Assembly: GCA_023664605.1 (NCBI GenBank)
Contig: JAMPFF010000001.1
Coordinates: 291,661-337,613 of the forward strand
Direction: 5' to 3'
DNA: 45,953 nucleotides
Source: Clostridium sp.
GTDB taxonomy: Bacteria; Bacillota; Clostridia; Lachnospirales; Lachnospiraceae
Shown here: one piece after another, positions 15,010 through 23,198 of the stretch
Position numbering within the stretch: position 1 is the stretch's first letter
Layout of the letters: every line of letters begins with the position of its first letter
Notes under the pieces: model-generated
Told to the model about the DNA's origin: nothing
Seen by the model: only the letters and a program-made list of their open reading frames with translations
Database searches by the model: none
Made by a program: the position numbers and the translations under genes

Positions 15010-15516
15010 ATGGCATTATTAGAGCAGTGGCGTAATATGGCTTATTCGGAAACAGCCAATAAAGGGGATTTGCAGAGACTATGGTCTGATTATTTTCAGA
15101 AAGAAAAGGAAATCTATGCAGAACTTTTAAAAAATCCTGATAAAACCGTAAAAGGCACTGTCAAGGAACTGGCAGAAAAATTTAATGTTGATATTATGAC
15201 AATGACGGGATTTTTAGACGGTATTAATGACAGCTTGAAGAAAGCGAATCCGATAGAGGAAATGGAAGAGGATACCAAGGTAAATCTTGGATTTGACAAA
15301 ACGCTTCTTTATAAGAATATGGTAGCGGCGGGAGCCGACTGGCTGTATAATTTGGAAGAGTGGAATGACATTTTTGACGAGGAAACCAGAAAGAGTCTAT
15401 ATAAGGAACAAAAGGAGTCTACTACGATCCACAAGGCGCCGAAGGTATATCCGAATGACCCTTGCCCTTGTGGAAGTGGTAAAAAGTATAAAAAATGTTG
15501 TGGAAAAAACGCGTAA
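15010..15516 (+). CDS. SEC-C metal-binding motif protein
   Basis: A 168-residue protein from the ATG at 15010, placed by the GGAGG of the leader; the in-frame TTG at 14944 lies inside the conserved repeat and is unlikely. The body is a helical domain (residues 1-130, EQWRNMAYSE..., with a DGINDSLKKANP segment). It ends in a complete SEC-C zinc motif, PNDPCPCGSGKKYKKCCG. SEC-C tails bind zinc and often mediate protein contacts, as in SecA; the helical domain is of a type found beside it in Firmicutes. It starts a run of same-strand genes reaching through thrS. The next gene begins inside its 3' end (22-base overlap). Confidence 0.85.
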   Translation: MALLEQWRNMAYSETANKGDLQRLWSDYFQKEKEIYAELLKNPDKTVKGTVKELAEKFNVDIMTMTGFLDGINDSLKKANPIEEMEEDTKVNLGFDKTLLYKNMVAAGADWLYNLEEWNDIFDEETRKSLYKEQKESTTIHKAPKVYPNDPCPCGSGKKYKKCCGKNA

Positions 15517-16109
15517 AAAAGTACAAGCAGGAAAACAGGAAACTGAATATAAGATGCGGTATGCTGCTTCTTGGCCTTGCCTGTGTACTGGGCGGATATG
15601 CCGGAATGTGGACAGGTGAAACGAAAGAAGTTTCATCCATTGCACGTCAATTCAAGATAACGCCTAAAGAAGAAGCACTTTATCTTGTCTCTACAGAGGA
15701 TATGGCTCTCGAGGAATCGGAGACGGTTTCCGGAAACGAGACAGGCGCATTGACGGACGAGGTGGCGGCGGTTCTTGCGCAGGTGAATCAGGAAAGGGCA
15801 AAAATCGGACTGCCGGAACTTCTATGGAATGCGGAACTGGCTAAAGCGGCGGATGTCAGGGCAAAAGAGATTGAACAGACGTTTTCGCATGTCAGACCGG
15901 ACGGAAGTGACTGGTGGACCGTAAATGACGAGGTCATATACGGAGAAAATCTGGCGAGAGGTTATGAGAGTGCGGACACGGTCATGGCGGCATGGATGGA
16001 ATCTTCCGAACACAAGGACAATATTTTGTATGCCGCTTTTCAGACAATCGGCATCGCGGTCTATGAGAGCGGCGGACAGTGGTATTGGGCGCAGGAATTT
16101 GGTTATTAG
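15495..16109 (+). CDS. CAP/SCP domain secreted protein
   Basis: A 204-residue extracytoplasmic protein. After a basic N terminus, residues about 20-40 (GMLLLGLACVLGGYAG) form a signal anchor. A linker of about 50 residues rich in Glu, Ser and Thr follows. The C-terminal 120 residues are a CAP domain: ALTDEVAAVLAQVNQERAKI, FSHVRPDGSDWW, GENLARGY, and AWMESSEHKDNIL, matching the usual W-x-S-x-x-H-x-x-N-I-L block. The ATG at 15495 overlaps the SEC-C gene by 22 bases; the GTG at 15501 is an alternative. CAP proteins are common envelope or secreted proteins; the precise role is unknown. Confidence 0.85.
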   Translation: MLWKKRVKKYKQENRKLNIRCGMLLLGLACVLGGYAGMWTGETKEVSSIARQFKITPKEEALYLVSTEDMALEESETVSGNETGALTDEVAAVLAQVNQERAKIGLPELLWNAELAKAADVRAKEIEQTFSHVRPDGSDWWTVNDEVIYGENLARGYESADTVMAAWMESSEHKDNILYAAFQTIGIAVYESGGQWYWAQEFGY

Positions 16110-16147
16110 GAAAAAGCGCGCCATACAGGAAAGGAGTATGATTCTGC

Positions 16148-16615
16148 ATGAAAGTACCAGAAGCCCCGCAGTCAAATTCGCGGGTGGATTATGCGCGTAT
16201 TTTGTTTGAAAGCGGATGTAACTGCGCACAGTCGGTATTTGCTGCATATGCGGACTTATTTGGGATGGATACGGAAACGGCGTTAAAGATGTCAAGCGCC
16301 ATGGGCGGCGGCATCGGGCGTATGAGAGAAGTCTGCGGCGCGGTTTCGTCGATGGCGATGCTTGCCGGATTAAAAGAGGGAAACGACGACCCGGAAAATG
16401 AAGAGGCAAAAGAGCATATTTATGCGCTGGTGCGTCAGATGAGCGCATTATTTAAAGAGCAGCAGGGAACGATTATATGCAGGGAACTGTTGGGAATAGA
16501 GGGGATGGAGGAAAGTGCAAAGCCATCCATAAGGACGCCTGAGTTCTATGCTTCCAGACCGTGCGGCAAAATCATTGCCTGTGCGGCGGAGATTATTGAG
16601 GATGTCCTTTTTTAA
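16148..16615 (+). CDS. C_GCAxxG_C_C family protein
   Basis: A 155-residue protein of the C-GCAxxG-C-C family, proposed to be redox active. The defining cysteines are visible: FESGCNCAQSVFAAY, then GGGIGRMREVCGAVSSMA, then TIICRELLGI, and SRPCGKIIACAAEI near the end. The spacing matches the family. It has no signal peptide and is cytoplasmic. An aaaggag ribosome site lies before the ATG. It sits between the CAP gene and a small membrane protein in the thrS run. The molecular reaction is not established for the family. Confidence 0.88.
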   Translation: MKVPEAPQSNSRVDYARILFESGCNCAQSVFAAYADLFGMDTETALKMSSAMGGGIGRMREVCGAVSSMAMLAGLKEGNDDPENEEAKEHIYALVRQMSALFKEQQGTIICRELLGIEGMEESAKPSIRTPEFYASRPCGKIIACAAEIIEDVLF

Positions 16616-16654
16616 TAGAAAGACAAAAAGAATATAACAGAGAGGAATAGGAAT

Positions 16655-16924
16655 ATGATGATAACAGGAGCGGCAATTCTTAGAAAAATTTGGGCGGAAG
16701 TAAAAAAATCATCGGAAAAATTTTTTGAGGGTGATGTTATACTTAGTAAAAGAGAGTGTTGGTTAATCGGAGCTATATTGGTTTTAGTCGGCGTTGCGGT
16801 CGGACTTATCCATGCGCCGTTGACGCACGGTATCAATATCACTATTGGCAGCAATAATACAGATAATGGCAGCCGTAACGGGAATCACGGCATTGATACC
16901 GATGATGATGTAGAAAAGGAATGA
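16655..16924 (+). CDS. Small membrane protein, one or two transmembrane segments
   Basis: An 89-residue protein with an agagagga ribosome site before a double ATG. A charged N-terminal helix (residues 8-30) is followed by one hydrophobic segment, WLIGAILVLVGVAVGLIHAP, and a polar Asn/Gly/Asp-rich tail. It lies between the C_GCAxxG gene and thrS, and its end overlaps the upstream in-frame ATG of thrS. I do not recognise a family; the position suggests cotranscription with thrS, not a shared function. Confidence 0.7.
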   Translation: MMITGAAILRKIWAEVKKSSEKFFEGDVILSKRECWLIGAILVLVGVAVGLIHAPLTHGINITIGSNNTDNGSRNGNHGIDTDDDVEKE

Positions 16925-16938
16925 AGGGAGTAGAGTCA

Positions 16939-18903
16939 ATGAAAATCACATTAAAAGATGGTTCCTATAAAGAATATGCACAGCCGATGAGCATTTATGA
17001 GATTGCCGCCGATATATCGGAAGGGCTTGCAAGAGCGGCATGCGCCGGAGAAGTTGACGGTAAAATAGAGGACTTAAGAACAATCATAGACAAAGACTGT
17101 GAATTAAATATCGTAACGGCAAACGACGAGGCGGGGCTTCGCGTTATCAGACATACAACGTCCCATGTGCTGGCGGAAGCGGTAAAGAGGCTTTTCCCGG
17201 AGGCAAAGGTGACGATTGGTCCGGCGATTGACGAGGGCTTTTATTATGATTTTGACGCGGCTCCTTTTTCCAGAGAAGATTTGGACAATCTGGAAGCGGA
17301 GATGAAAAAGATTATTAAAGAGGGACATAAACTGGAGCGTTTTACGATGCCCAGAGAGGAAGCCATCCGTTTTATGGAGGAAAAAGGCGAGCCGTACAAG
17401 GTGGAGCTGATTCGCGATTTGCCGGAGGATGCGGAGATTTCTTTCTACGACCAGGGCGGTTTTGTGGATTTGTGCGCAGGACCTCATTTGATGAGCGTAA
17501 AATCCATCAAGGCGTTTAAGCTGACCTCATCTTCCATGGCATATTGGAGGGGGGATTCCAATAAGGCGCAGCTGCAGCGTATTTACGGAACCGCTTTTCA
17601 GAAAAAAGAGGAGCTTGCCGCTTATCTGGAGCATTTGGAGGATATCAAGAAGCGCGACCACAATAAATTAGGGCGTGAAATGGAGCTGTTTACGACGGTT
17701 GACGTTATCGGACAAGGTCTGCCGCTGTTACTGCCCAAGGGAACCAAGATGATTATGAAGATGCAGCGCTGGATTGAGGATTTGGAGGATAAGGAGTGGG
17801 GATATGTCCGCACCAAGACGCCTCTGATGGCGAAGAGCGATTTATATAAGATTTCCGGGCACTGGGATCACTACAAAGAGGGTATGTTCGTATTAGGAGA
17901 CGAAGAAACGGACAAGGAAGTATTTGCGCTTCGTCCGATGACCTGCCCGTTCCAGTATTATTGTTATAAAAACAGCCAGCATTCCTACCGTGATTTGCCG
18001 ATTCGCTACGGCGAGACGTCTACGTTATTCAGAAATGAGGATTCCGGCGAGATGCACGGCTTGACAAGGGTGCGTCAGTTTACAATTTCGGAGGGGCATC
18101 TTGTTATCCGCCCCGACCAGGCGCAGGAGGAATTGAAAAGCTGTCTGGATTTGGCGCATTACTGCCTGTCTACATTGGGATTGCAGGATGAGGTGACATA
18201 CCGTCTGTCCAAGTGGGATCCGAATAATAAGGAGAAATATCTGGGCGACGAAGAGTACTGGGAGTCCACACAGGATAAGATTCGTGAGGTATTGGTGGCA
18301 AAAGGCGTTCCCTTTACGGAAGCGGACGGGGAAGCGGCTTTTTACGGACCGAAGATTGATATTCAGGCGAAGAACGTATACGGCAAAGAAGATACGATGA
18401 TTACCATCCAGCTTGACTGCGCGATTGCGGAGAACTTTGACATGTATTATATAGACCAGAATGGGGAAAAGATTCGTCCTTATATTATCCACAGAACTTC
18501 CATGGGCTGCTATGAAAGAACGCTGGCATGGTTAATTGAAAAATATGCCGGAAAGTTCCCGACATGGCTCTGCCCGGAACAGGTGCGCGTGCTTCCAATT
18601 TCGGAAAAATATGAGGAGTATGCGGAAAAAGTCCGTAAAGAGCTGGCGAAAAATGATGTGGACGTAACGGTGGATAACCGTTCGGAAAAAATTGGATTTA
18701 AGATTAGAGAAGCGAGACTTGCCAAACTGCCTTATATGCTAGTCGTAGGCGCACAGGAAGCGGAAGATAATACGGTTTCTGTCAGAAGCCGTTTTGCGGG
18801 CGACGAGGGCGTGAAGCCTTTAAGCGATTTTATCGAGCAGATTTGTAAGGAAATCAGGACGAAGGAAATCCGAAAAGAAGAAGTACAGGAAGAAAGTAAG
18901 TAA
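16939..18903 (+). CDS. thrS: Threonyl-tRNA synthetase
   Basis: A 654-residue class II aminoacyl-tRNA synthetase that charges tRNA-Thr in the cytoplasm. I prefer the ATG at 16939 (MKITLKDGSYKEYA) over 16921, because AAGGGAG lies 8 bases before it. Domains in order are TGS (1-60), the editing/second additional domain with HTTSHVLAEAV and the later CAGPHL, the class II catalytic core (PMTCPFQYYCYK with a zinc Cys, LFRNEDSGEMHGLTRVRQF, SMGCYERTLAWLIE), and an anticodon-binding domain from about residue 540. The length is usual. No T-box leader fits in the 14-base gap before it. A GT39-like gene follows with a 1-base overlap (TAATG). Confidence 0.97.
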   Translation: MKITLKDGSYKEYAQPMSIYEIAADISEGLARAACAGEVDGKIEDLRTIIDKDCELNIVTANDEAGLRVIRHTTSHVLAEAVKRLFPEAKVTIGPAIDEGFYYDFDAAPFSREDLDNLEAEMKKIIKEGHKLERFTMPREEAIRFMEEKGEPYKVELIRDLPEDAEISFYDQGGFVDLCAGPHLMSVKSIKAFKLTSSSMAYWRGDSNKAQLQRIYGTAFQKKEELAAYLEHLEDIKKRDHNKLGREMELFTTVDVIGQGLPLLLPKGTKMIMKMQRWIEDLEDKEWGYVRTKTPLMAKSDLYKISGHWDHYKEGMFVLGDEETDKEVFALRPMTCPFQYYCYKNSQHSYRDLPIRYGETSTLFRNEDSGEMHGLTRVRQFTISEGHLVIRPDQAQEELKSCLDLAHYCLSTLGLQDEVTYRLSKWDPNNKEKYLGDEEYWESTQDKIREVLVAKGVPFTEADGEAAFYGPKIDIQAKNVYGKEDTMITIQLDCAIAENFDMYYIDQNGEKIRPYIIHRTSMGCYERTLAWLIEKYAGKFPTWLCPEQVRVLPISEKYEEYAEKVRKELAKNDVDVTVDNRSEKIGFKIREARLAKLPYMLVVGAQEAEDNTVSVRSRFAGDEGVKPLSDFIEQICKEIRTKEIRKEEVQEESK

Positions 18904-20564
18904 TGAAATTAAAGAATATATCTTTTAAAGAAGCGTTGGGATGGCTTTTTATTGTGATAAGCTTTGTGATGCTTATAAACAGCGTCCGCTTGTGCTTTAG
19001 CAGGGATATCTGGTATGATGAACTGTTCACCATAGGGATGATAGAGCATTCCTATGGTGAATTAATTCGTTTTACGGCGCAGGACGTACATCCGCCGTTA
19101 TATTACTGTATTACAAAAGGGATAGTAGACTTATGTAAACTTATTGTACCGACGGCGGATACGATTATTACGGCAAAGATAGTGTCAGTTGTGCCGTATG
19201 TGTTACTGCTTGTCTATGCGCTGTTCTTTCTTCGTAAAAAATTCGGCCTTTTTACGGCAGGAATGTTTACTTTTTGCATCGTATCCATGCCGCAGATGAG
19301 CGCGTATACGGTGGAAATACGGATGTATGGCTGGGCGCTTTTTTTTGTGACGGCGGCTTTTTTTCATGCCTATGAGATAATGCGGGATGATAAGCGCCGT
19401 ACGGAGCATTACGCCGCGCTGACACTGTATGGTTTGGCGGCGGCGTATACACAGTATTTTGCCTGTGTGGCTGTCATTATGATATACGTCTGTCTGTTTG
19501 TGTGGTTTTTCATTCGGTATCGGTTGGAGAGACAGGAGGCGGTCGCAGGGAGCGTCGCTGTTACGCCTGACCGTGATTTGCATCAATCTTTAAAAAAATG
19601 GGTTGTCTGCGTTGCCGTTTCCATTGTCGGCTATCTGCCGTGGCTTTCCGTTTTATTTTCCCAGATTACGGCGGTACGCAAAAACTACTGGATTTTACCG
19701 CTCACATGGCGAAGCCTTGGCGGTTGTGTGAAATTTCTGATGAAACCGGCGTTTTTGACTGAACAGGTCAATATGGTGCTTGCCGTGATTCTCTTTCTGC
19801 TGTATCTTGCCTTGCTTGCCATACACGGCTATCGGACATATCAAATATATCAGACAGGGAAGCGGGATGAGAATAAGGATAAGGAAGCAAATTTGGAGAA
19901 TTTTTATTACGCGGCGTCGAGCTGTATGGTGTTATGCGGTCTGGTGGCGTTCGGTTTTGTGGCGTCTGTCGTTGTCAGGCCGGTTTTCGTTTACCGATAT
20001 ATGATTCCGGCAATGGGATGTTTCTGGTTTTGTTTTGTGCTGAATATAGATGTGCTGACGGATGAAAAAGGACATGAACAAAAGTATGGACAAAAAAAGA
20101 CGGCGTGGCATCAGGCAGTATGTATGCTTGCCCTGATTTTGGTTTTTATCGTTGGCCTCCGGGATTACCGGGCGTTCATGGGAGAAGAAGAGTATAAGAT
20201 TGTTTTAATGGAAGAAACAAAGCAGGCAATTTCTGACATTGCGCAAGATGACATTATTGTGTATAATTTTGACCAGTTACAGGCGGTGGCGGGATACTAT
20301 CTGACACAGGAGAATTATTTGTGGAACCAGACGCCGGAGAGGCTGATAGAGGAAATGTTCGGCGATAAAAAGACCGTAGAGGATGCCTCGCAGGTAAAGA
20401 CGTGGCTGTCGGCCGGAAAAAAAGTCTGGTTTTTCGGCAGTTTTAACAGCAGGGAGGATATCAAGGCGCAGTGGGAAGCCGACGGCCTTACGGTGGAGGA
20501 AACCGGAAGTTATATGTTGGAACGGTACTGGTTTAATATTTATGCCGTTTCTATGCAGCAATAA
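18903..20564 (+). CDS. GT39-type membrane glycosyltransferase (PMT/ArnT-like)
   Basis: A 553-residue polytopic protein with about 10-12 membrane segments. The first outer loop carries RDIWYDELFT with the Asp/Glu pair typical of lipid-linked glycosyltransferases, then DVHPPLYYC, and SAYTVEIRMYGWALFF. These match the ArnT/PMT-like family using undecaprenyl or dolichyl-phosphate sugars. The acceptor is unknown; envelope glycan or protein modification are both possible. The C-terminal 120 residues are soluble and probably extracellular. The start overlaps the thrS stop by one base, so it is translationally coupled to thrS, an odd pairing of a housekeeping enzyme and an envelope enzyme. Confidence 0.85.
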   Translation: MKLKNISFKEALGWLFIVISFVMLINSVRLCFSRDIWYDELFTIGMIEHSYGELIRFTAQDVHPPLYYCITKGIVDLCKLIVPTADTIITAKIVSVVPYVLLLVYALFFLRKKFGLFTAGMFTFCIVSMPQMSAYTVEIRMYGWALFFVTAAFFHAYEIMRDDKRRTEHYAALTLYGLAAAYTQYFACVAVIMIYVCLFVWFFIRYRLERQEAVAGSVAVTPDRDLHQSLKKWVVCVAVSIVGYLPWLSVLFSQITAVRKNYWILPLTWRSLGGCVKFLMKPAFLTEQVNMVLAVILFLLYLALLAIHGYRTYQIYQTGKRDENKDKEANLENFYYAASSCMVLCGLVAFGFVASVVVRPVFVYRYMIPAMGCFWFCFVLNIDVLTDEKGHEQKYGQKKTAWHQAVCMLALILVFIVGLRDYRAFMGEEEYKIVLMEETKQAISDIAQDDIIVYNFDQLQAVAGYYLTQENYLWNQTPERLIEEMFGDKKTVEDASQVKTWLSAGKKVWFFGSFNSREDIKAQWEADGLTVEETGSYMLERYWFNIYAVSMQQ

Positions 20565-20628
20565 GATTTTCCGTATCATGATAAAAGAATGATAAATGAA
20601 AACGCATATTTTCCTGCAGCGTGGCAAT

Positions 20629-20689
20629 AATAACCTTAATAACGCATTTGGCAGCGTTAGAAAATTCATTGGAAAATCAGGAGGTTATT
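20629..20689 (+). promoter_or_regulatory. Hairpin that can mask the DUF1540 ribosome site
   Basis: AATAACCT (20629-20636) is the exact complement of AGGTTATT (20682-20689), which contains part of the AGGAGG site and abuts the ATG. A nested stem TAACGC/GCGTTA (20640-20645, 20654-20659) lies inside. The fold would lower translation until it opens. Confidence 0.45.
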
Positions 20690-21004
20690 ATGGCAGAGTT
20701 AAAATGTGGCGTGGAAAATTGTTCTTATAACGAGGAATGCCGCTGTTGTAAAGGCGATATAATGGTAGGCGGGCAGCATGCGGATAGAAGCCGTGATACA
20801 TGCTGTGAGAGTTTCTCACAAAGAAGAGGGGATTCCTATACCAGCGCTTTGAATCATCCGAGCCGTGTTATCAGTATTGATTGCGAAGCGGCAAATTGTG
20901 TGTATAATAGTAATTATAAATGTCATGCGGAGCATGTGGATATCTGCGGCTGCGGCGCAGCGGACTGCAAGGGTACGGAGTGCGCGACCTTTAGAGAGGC
21001 TTAA
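20690..21004 (+). CDS. DUF1540 protein, two Cys-rich repeats
   Basis: A 104-residue Cys-rich protein. The ATG follows aggagg; a longer in-frame ATG upstream (20621) has no ribosome site. It holds two DUF1540-like modules: LKCGVENCSYNEECRCCKGD near the start and CEAANCVYNSNYKCHAEHVD in the second half, each followed by a Cys block (DTCCESF, CGCGAADCKGTECATF). Twelve or more cysteines suggest metal or disulfide binding. DUF1540 proteins are common in spore-forming Firmicutes, but their function is unknown. A hairpin upstream can cover the ribosome site, so translation may be conditional. It reads alone, followed by a lipoprotein gene. Confidence 0.87.
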   Translation: MAELKCGVENCSYNEECRCCKGDIMVGGQHADRSRDTCCESFSQRRGDSYTSALNHPSRVISIDCEAANCVYNSNYKCHAEHVDICGCGAADCKGTECATFREA

Positions 21005-21028
21005 GATAGATTTAGGGGAGGTTAAGCT

Positions 21029-21070
21029 GTCTGCCTGCATGGACATACGATAACGATAAGGCAGGTAGAC
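21029..21070 (+). promoter_or_regulatory. Hairpin immediately before the 21073 lipoprotein start
   Basis: GTCTGCCTGC (21029-21038) pairs with GCAGGTAGAC (21061-21070) in a 10-bp stem with one G-U pair. The 3' arm contains the only AGG-like ribosome site and ends two bases before the ATG at 21073, so it could mask initiation or act as an attenuating structure. Confidence 0.45.
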
Positions 21071-21072
21071 TG

Positions 21073-21807
21073 ATGAAAAAGAAAGTAAGCAGAAAATGGA
21101 TATTGCCGGCGCTTGGCGTTTTGCTGGCATGTATGATAGGCGGCTGCGGCGATGGCGAGGCACAGGAAACGGCGGCGCAGGACGGCGTTGTATCGTTGGA
21201 AGACACCGCGCAGACAGAGGCGGCAGATACCGCTGAGGATACAGGCGGTGCGGATGAAACGGCGGGAAACACGCAGGCGCAGACGGAAGATATCATTATC
21301 GACGAAGAGACAAAAGCGGAATTGACGACGCAGTTACTGGAAGAAAATGAACTGGACACTTCTATTATAGAAAATATGGTGAAAACAAGAGGGTGTACGT
21401 TTACGCTGCCGGAGGGTTTTACGGAAGTAGAGGACATTCCCGGCATGTATGTGACGAAGCGTTATCCGATAGATGCCTCGACCATATACTATGTGGAAAT
21501 GGATAAAGATATTTCCATGCAGCTTATGACGGAAGAAACTTTCCTAACACAGACACAGAATAATTTTGAGCAGATTTACGGTACGGACGTAGGCTTGGAT
21601 TTGAAAAGTTACGAAAAAATGGAGATAGACGGTTATCCTGCATTTCGGATTTTATGTACATATACGGTGGATGATGTGGAGATTACCCAGATGGAATACG
21701 TTATTAATGCTGATAAAAGCTATGTTGTAACATATTCCCAGACGAGCGAATACGATAGGATGGAAGAGTTTGAAGCGAGTGCGGCAACGATACATCTGAC
21801 ATTTTAA
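21073..21807 (+). CDS. Putative lipoprotein, unknown function
   Basis: A 244-residue predicted lipoprotein. The signal sequence carries KKK and R charges, a hydrophobic core (ILPALGVLLACMIGG) and a lipobox cysteine at residue 25. An acidic, Ala/Thr/Gln/Glu-rich linker (about residues 27-85) is followed by a compact C-terminal domain (about residues 95-244) with alternating strands, including TFTLPEGFTEVEDIPGMY and SYVVTYSQTSEYDRMEEF. The domain has no catalytic motif I recognise; it may bind a ligand outside the membrane. It is transcribed towards infC but separated from it by a clear promoter. Confidence 0.8.
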   Translation: MKKKVSRKWILPALGVLLACMIGGCGDGEAQETAAQDGVVSLEDTAQTEAADTAEDTGGADETAGNTQAQTEDIIIDEETKAELTTQLLEENELDTSIIENMVKTRGCTFTLPEGFTEVEDIPGMYVTKRYPIDASTIYYVEMDKDISMQLMTEETFLTQTQNNFEQIYGTDVGLDLKSYEKMEIDGYPAFRILCTYTVDDVEITQMEYVINADKSYVVTYSQTSEYDRMEEFEASAATIHLTF

Positions 21808-21835
21808 AAGTTTTAAAAATTTTGAAAAACACCGG

Positions 21836-21864
21836 TTGACATACGGGATAAGATATGATATAGT
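21836..21864 (+). promoter_or_regulatory. Promoter of the infC-rpmI-rplT operon
   Basis: TTGACA (21836-21841), a 17-base spacer and TATAGT (21859-21864): a near-consensus sigma-A promoter, about 190 bases before the infC start. Confidence 0.85.
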
Positions 21865-22050
21865 AATCAAGTGTGTAAAGAACATATGGAAATCAAGCAG
21901 AGTATCCACTCTCACCCTGCAGCAAATGCGCTCGCAGGCGTTTATAAATCAGAAGTTGTAACTTTGGCATGTCCGGGGTTATAATGATGTCGTTTATGGT
22001 GGATAGTTATGCTATCCACTTTTTTATTTTCTTAGCAGGAGGGTAAAGCA
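21865..22050 (+). promoter_or_regulatory. infC leader with attenuator (probable L20 leader)
   Basis: The leader ends in a terminator: GTGGATAG (21999-22006), a short loop, CTATCCAC (22012-22019) and TTTTTT. An upstream segment, GTATCCACTCTCACCC near 21901-21916, can pair with the GGTGGATA of the terminator stem, giving the alternative fold expected of an antiterminator. In Firmicutes this operon is repressed by ribosomal protein L20 (rplT is its last gene) acting on such a leader; that assignment is by position and structure. The ribosome site AGGAGGG (22037-22043) follows. Confidence 0.75.
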
Positions 22051-22557
22051 ATTAGCGATTTATTCATTAACGAACAGATTAGAGACAAAGAAGTCAGAGT
22101 TATCGGAGAAGACGGGGAACAGCTTGGAATCATGTCTTCTAAGGAGGCGTTGCAGCTTGCAGAGGAAGCAGGCGTCGATTTGGTGAAGATTGCGCCGACA
22201 GCAAAGCCGCCGGTCTGCAAGATTGTGGATTATGGTAAGTACAAATATGAGCAGACCAGAAAAGAAAAGGAAGCCAAGAAGAAACAAAGAGTGATTGAAA
22301 TTAAGGAAATCCGGTTATCGCCCAATATCGATACCAACGATTTGAATACGAAGGTAAATGCGGCGAGAAAGTTCATTGCCAAAGGCGACAGGGTGAAGGT
22401 GACGCTTCGTTTCCGTGGACGTGAAATGACGCATATGAATAGCAGCAAGCATATTCTGGATGACTTTGCAGAGGCGCTTGCGGATGTTGCAGTGATAGAG
22501 AAGGCTCCGAAAGTAGAAGGCAGGAGCATGACAATGTTTTTAGCTGAGAAAAGGTAA
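22051..22557 (+). CDS. infC: Translation initiation factor IF-3, AUU start
   Basis: A 168-residue IF-3, which binds the 30S subunit and proofreads start codons. The protein reads ISDLFINEQIRDKEVRVIGE from position 22051 and includes the linker KYKYEQTRKEKEAKKKQ and the C-terminal domain (EIRLSPNIDTNDLNTK, RFRGREM). No ATG, GTG or TTG lies between an in-frame TAG at 22033 and the start of homology; the first ATG (22132) would delete about 27 N-terminal residues. AGGAGGG lies 7 bases before the ATT at 22051, so AUU is the start codon. An AUU start is classic for infC and lets IF-3 limit its own synthesis. rpmI and rplT follow. Confidence 0.93.
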   Translation: MSDLFINEQIRDKEVRVIGEDGEQLGIMSSKEALQLAEEAGVDLVKIAPTAKPPVCKIVDYGKYKYEQTRKEKEAKKKQRVIEIKEIRLSPNIDTNDLNTKVNAARKFIAKGDRVKVTLRFRGREMTHMNSSKHILDDFAEALADVAVIEKAPKVEGRSMTMFLAEKR

Positions 22558-22629
22558 TGTGACTCAGTTTAAAATAAACGGTGCCTATAAGGATACCGAA
22601 TGAATGATAAATACAGGAGGATTTTGAAA

Positions 22630-22827
22630 ATGCCAAAAATGAAGACAAGCAAATCAGCCGCGAAACGTTTTAAAGTGACTGGAACAGGTAAATTAAAAAG
22701 AAGTAAAGCTTATAAACGCCATATCTTAACTAAGAAAACAACCAAGAACAAGAGGAATCTTAGAAAACCTGCTATGACGGATACAACGAATGTTAAAAAT
22801 ATGAAGAAAATTTTACCCTATCTGTAA
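22630..22827 (+). CDS. rpmI: Large ribosomal subunit protein bL35
   Basis: A 65-residue, strongly basic protein starting [20 protein letters not shown] and ending [10 protein letters not shown], a full-length L35. It uses the ATG at 22630 after a caggagg ribosome site; an earlier in-frame ATG at 22600 lacks one. It lies between infC and rplT in the conserved operon, 14 bases from rplT. Confidence 0.96.
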   Translation: MPKMKTSKSAAKRFKVTGTGKLKRSKAYKRHILTKKTTKNKRNLRKPAMTDTTNVKNMKKILPYL

Positions 22828-22841
22828 GGAGGAGAATAGAC

Positions 22842-23198
22842 ATGGCAAGAATTAAAGGCGGTATGAACGCTAAAAAGAAACATAACAGAGTGTTAAGGCT
22901 TGCAAAAGGATACAGAGGAGCAAGGTCAAAACAATATAGAGTAGCAAAACAGTCGGTAATGAGAGCTTTAGCCTCCTCATATGCCGGCAGAAAAGAAAGA
23001 AAACGTCAGTTTAGACAGTTGTGGATTGCACGTATTAATGCGGCAGCGAGAATGAACGGCATTTCTTACAGCAAATTTATGTACGGACTGAAAAATGCCG
23101 GTGTTGAGATGAACAGAAAGATGCTGGCTGAAATGGCAGTAAACGATGCAGACGGCTTTAAGACATTAGCCGAACTTGCAAAAGCAAATTTGAAATAA
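22842..23198 (+). CDS. rplT: Large ribosomal subunit protein bL20
   Basis: A 118-residue L20: [59 protein letters not shown] and a C-terminal globular part ending LAKANLK. Full length. It binds 23S rRNA during assembly and, in Firmicutes, represses this operon through the leader upstream of infC. An imperfect hairpin (about 23213-23242) after the stop, with a weak T-run, probably contributes to termination. Confidence 0.97.
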   Translation: MARIKGGMNAKKKHNRVLRLAKGYRGARSKQYRVAKQSVMRALASSYAGRKERKRQFRQLWIARINAAARMNGISYSKFMYGLKNAGVEMNRKMLAEMAVNDADGFKTLAELAKANLK

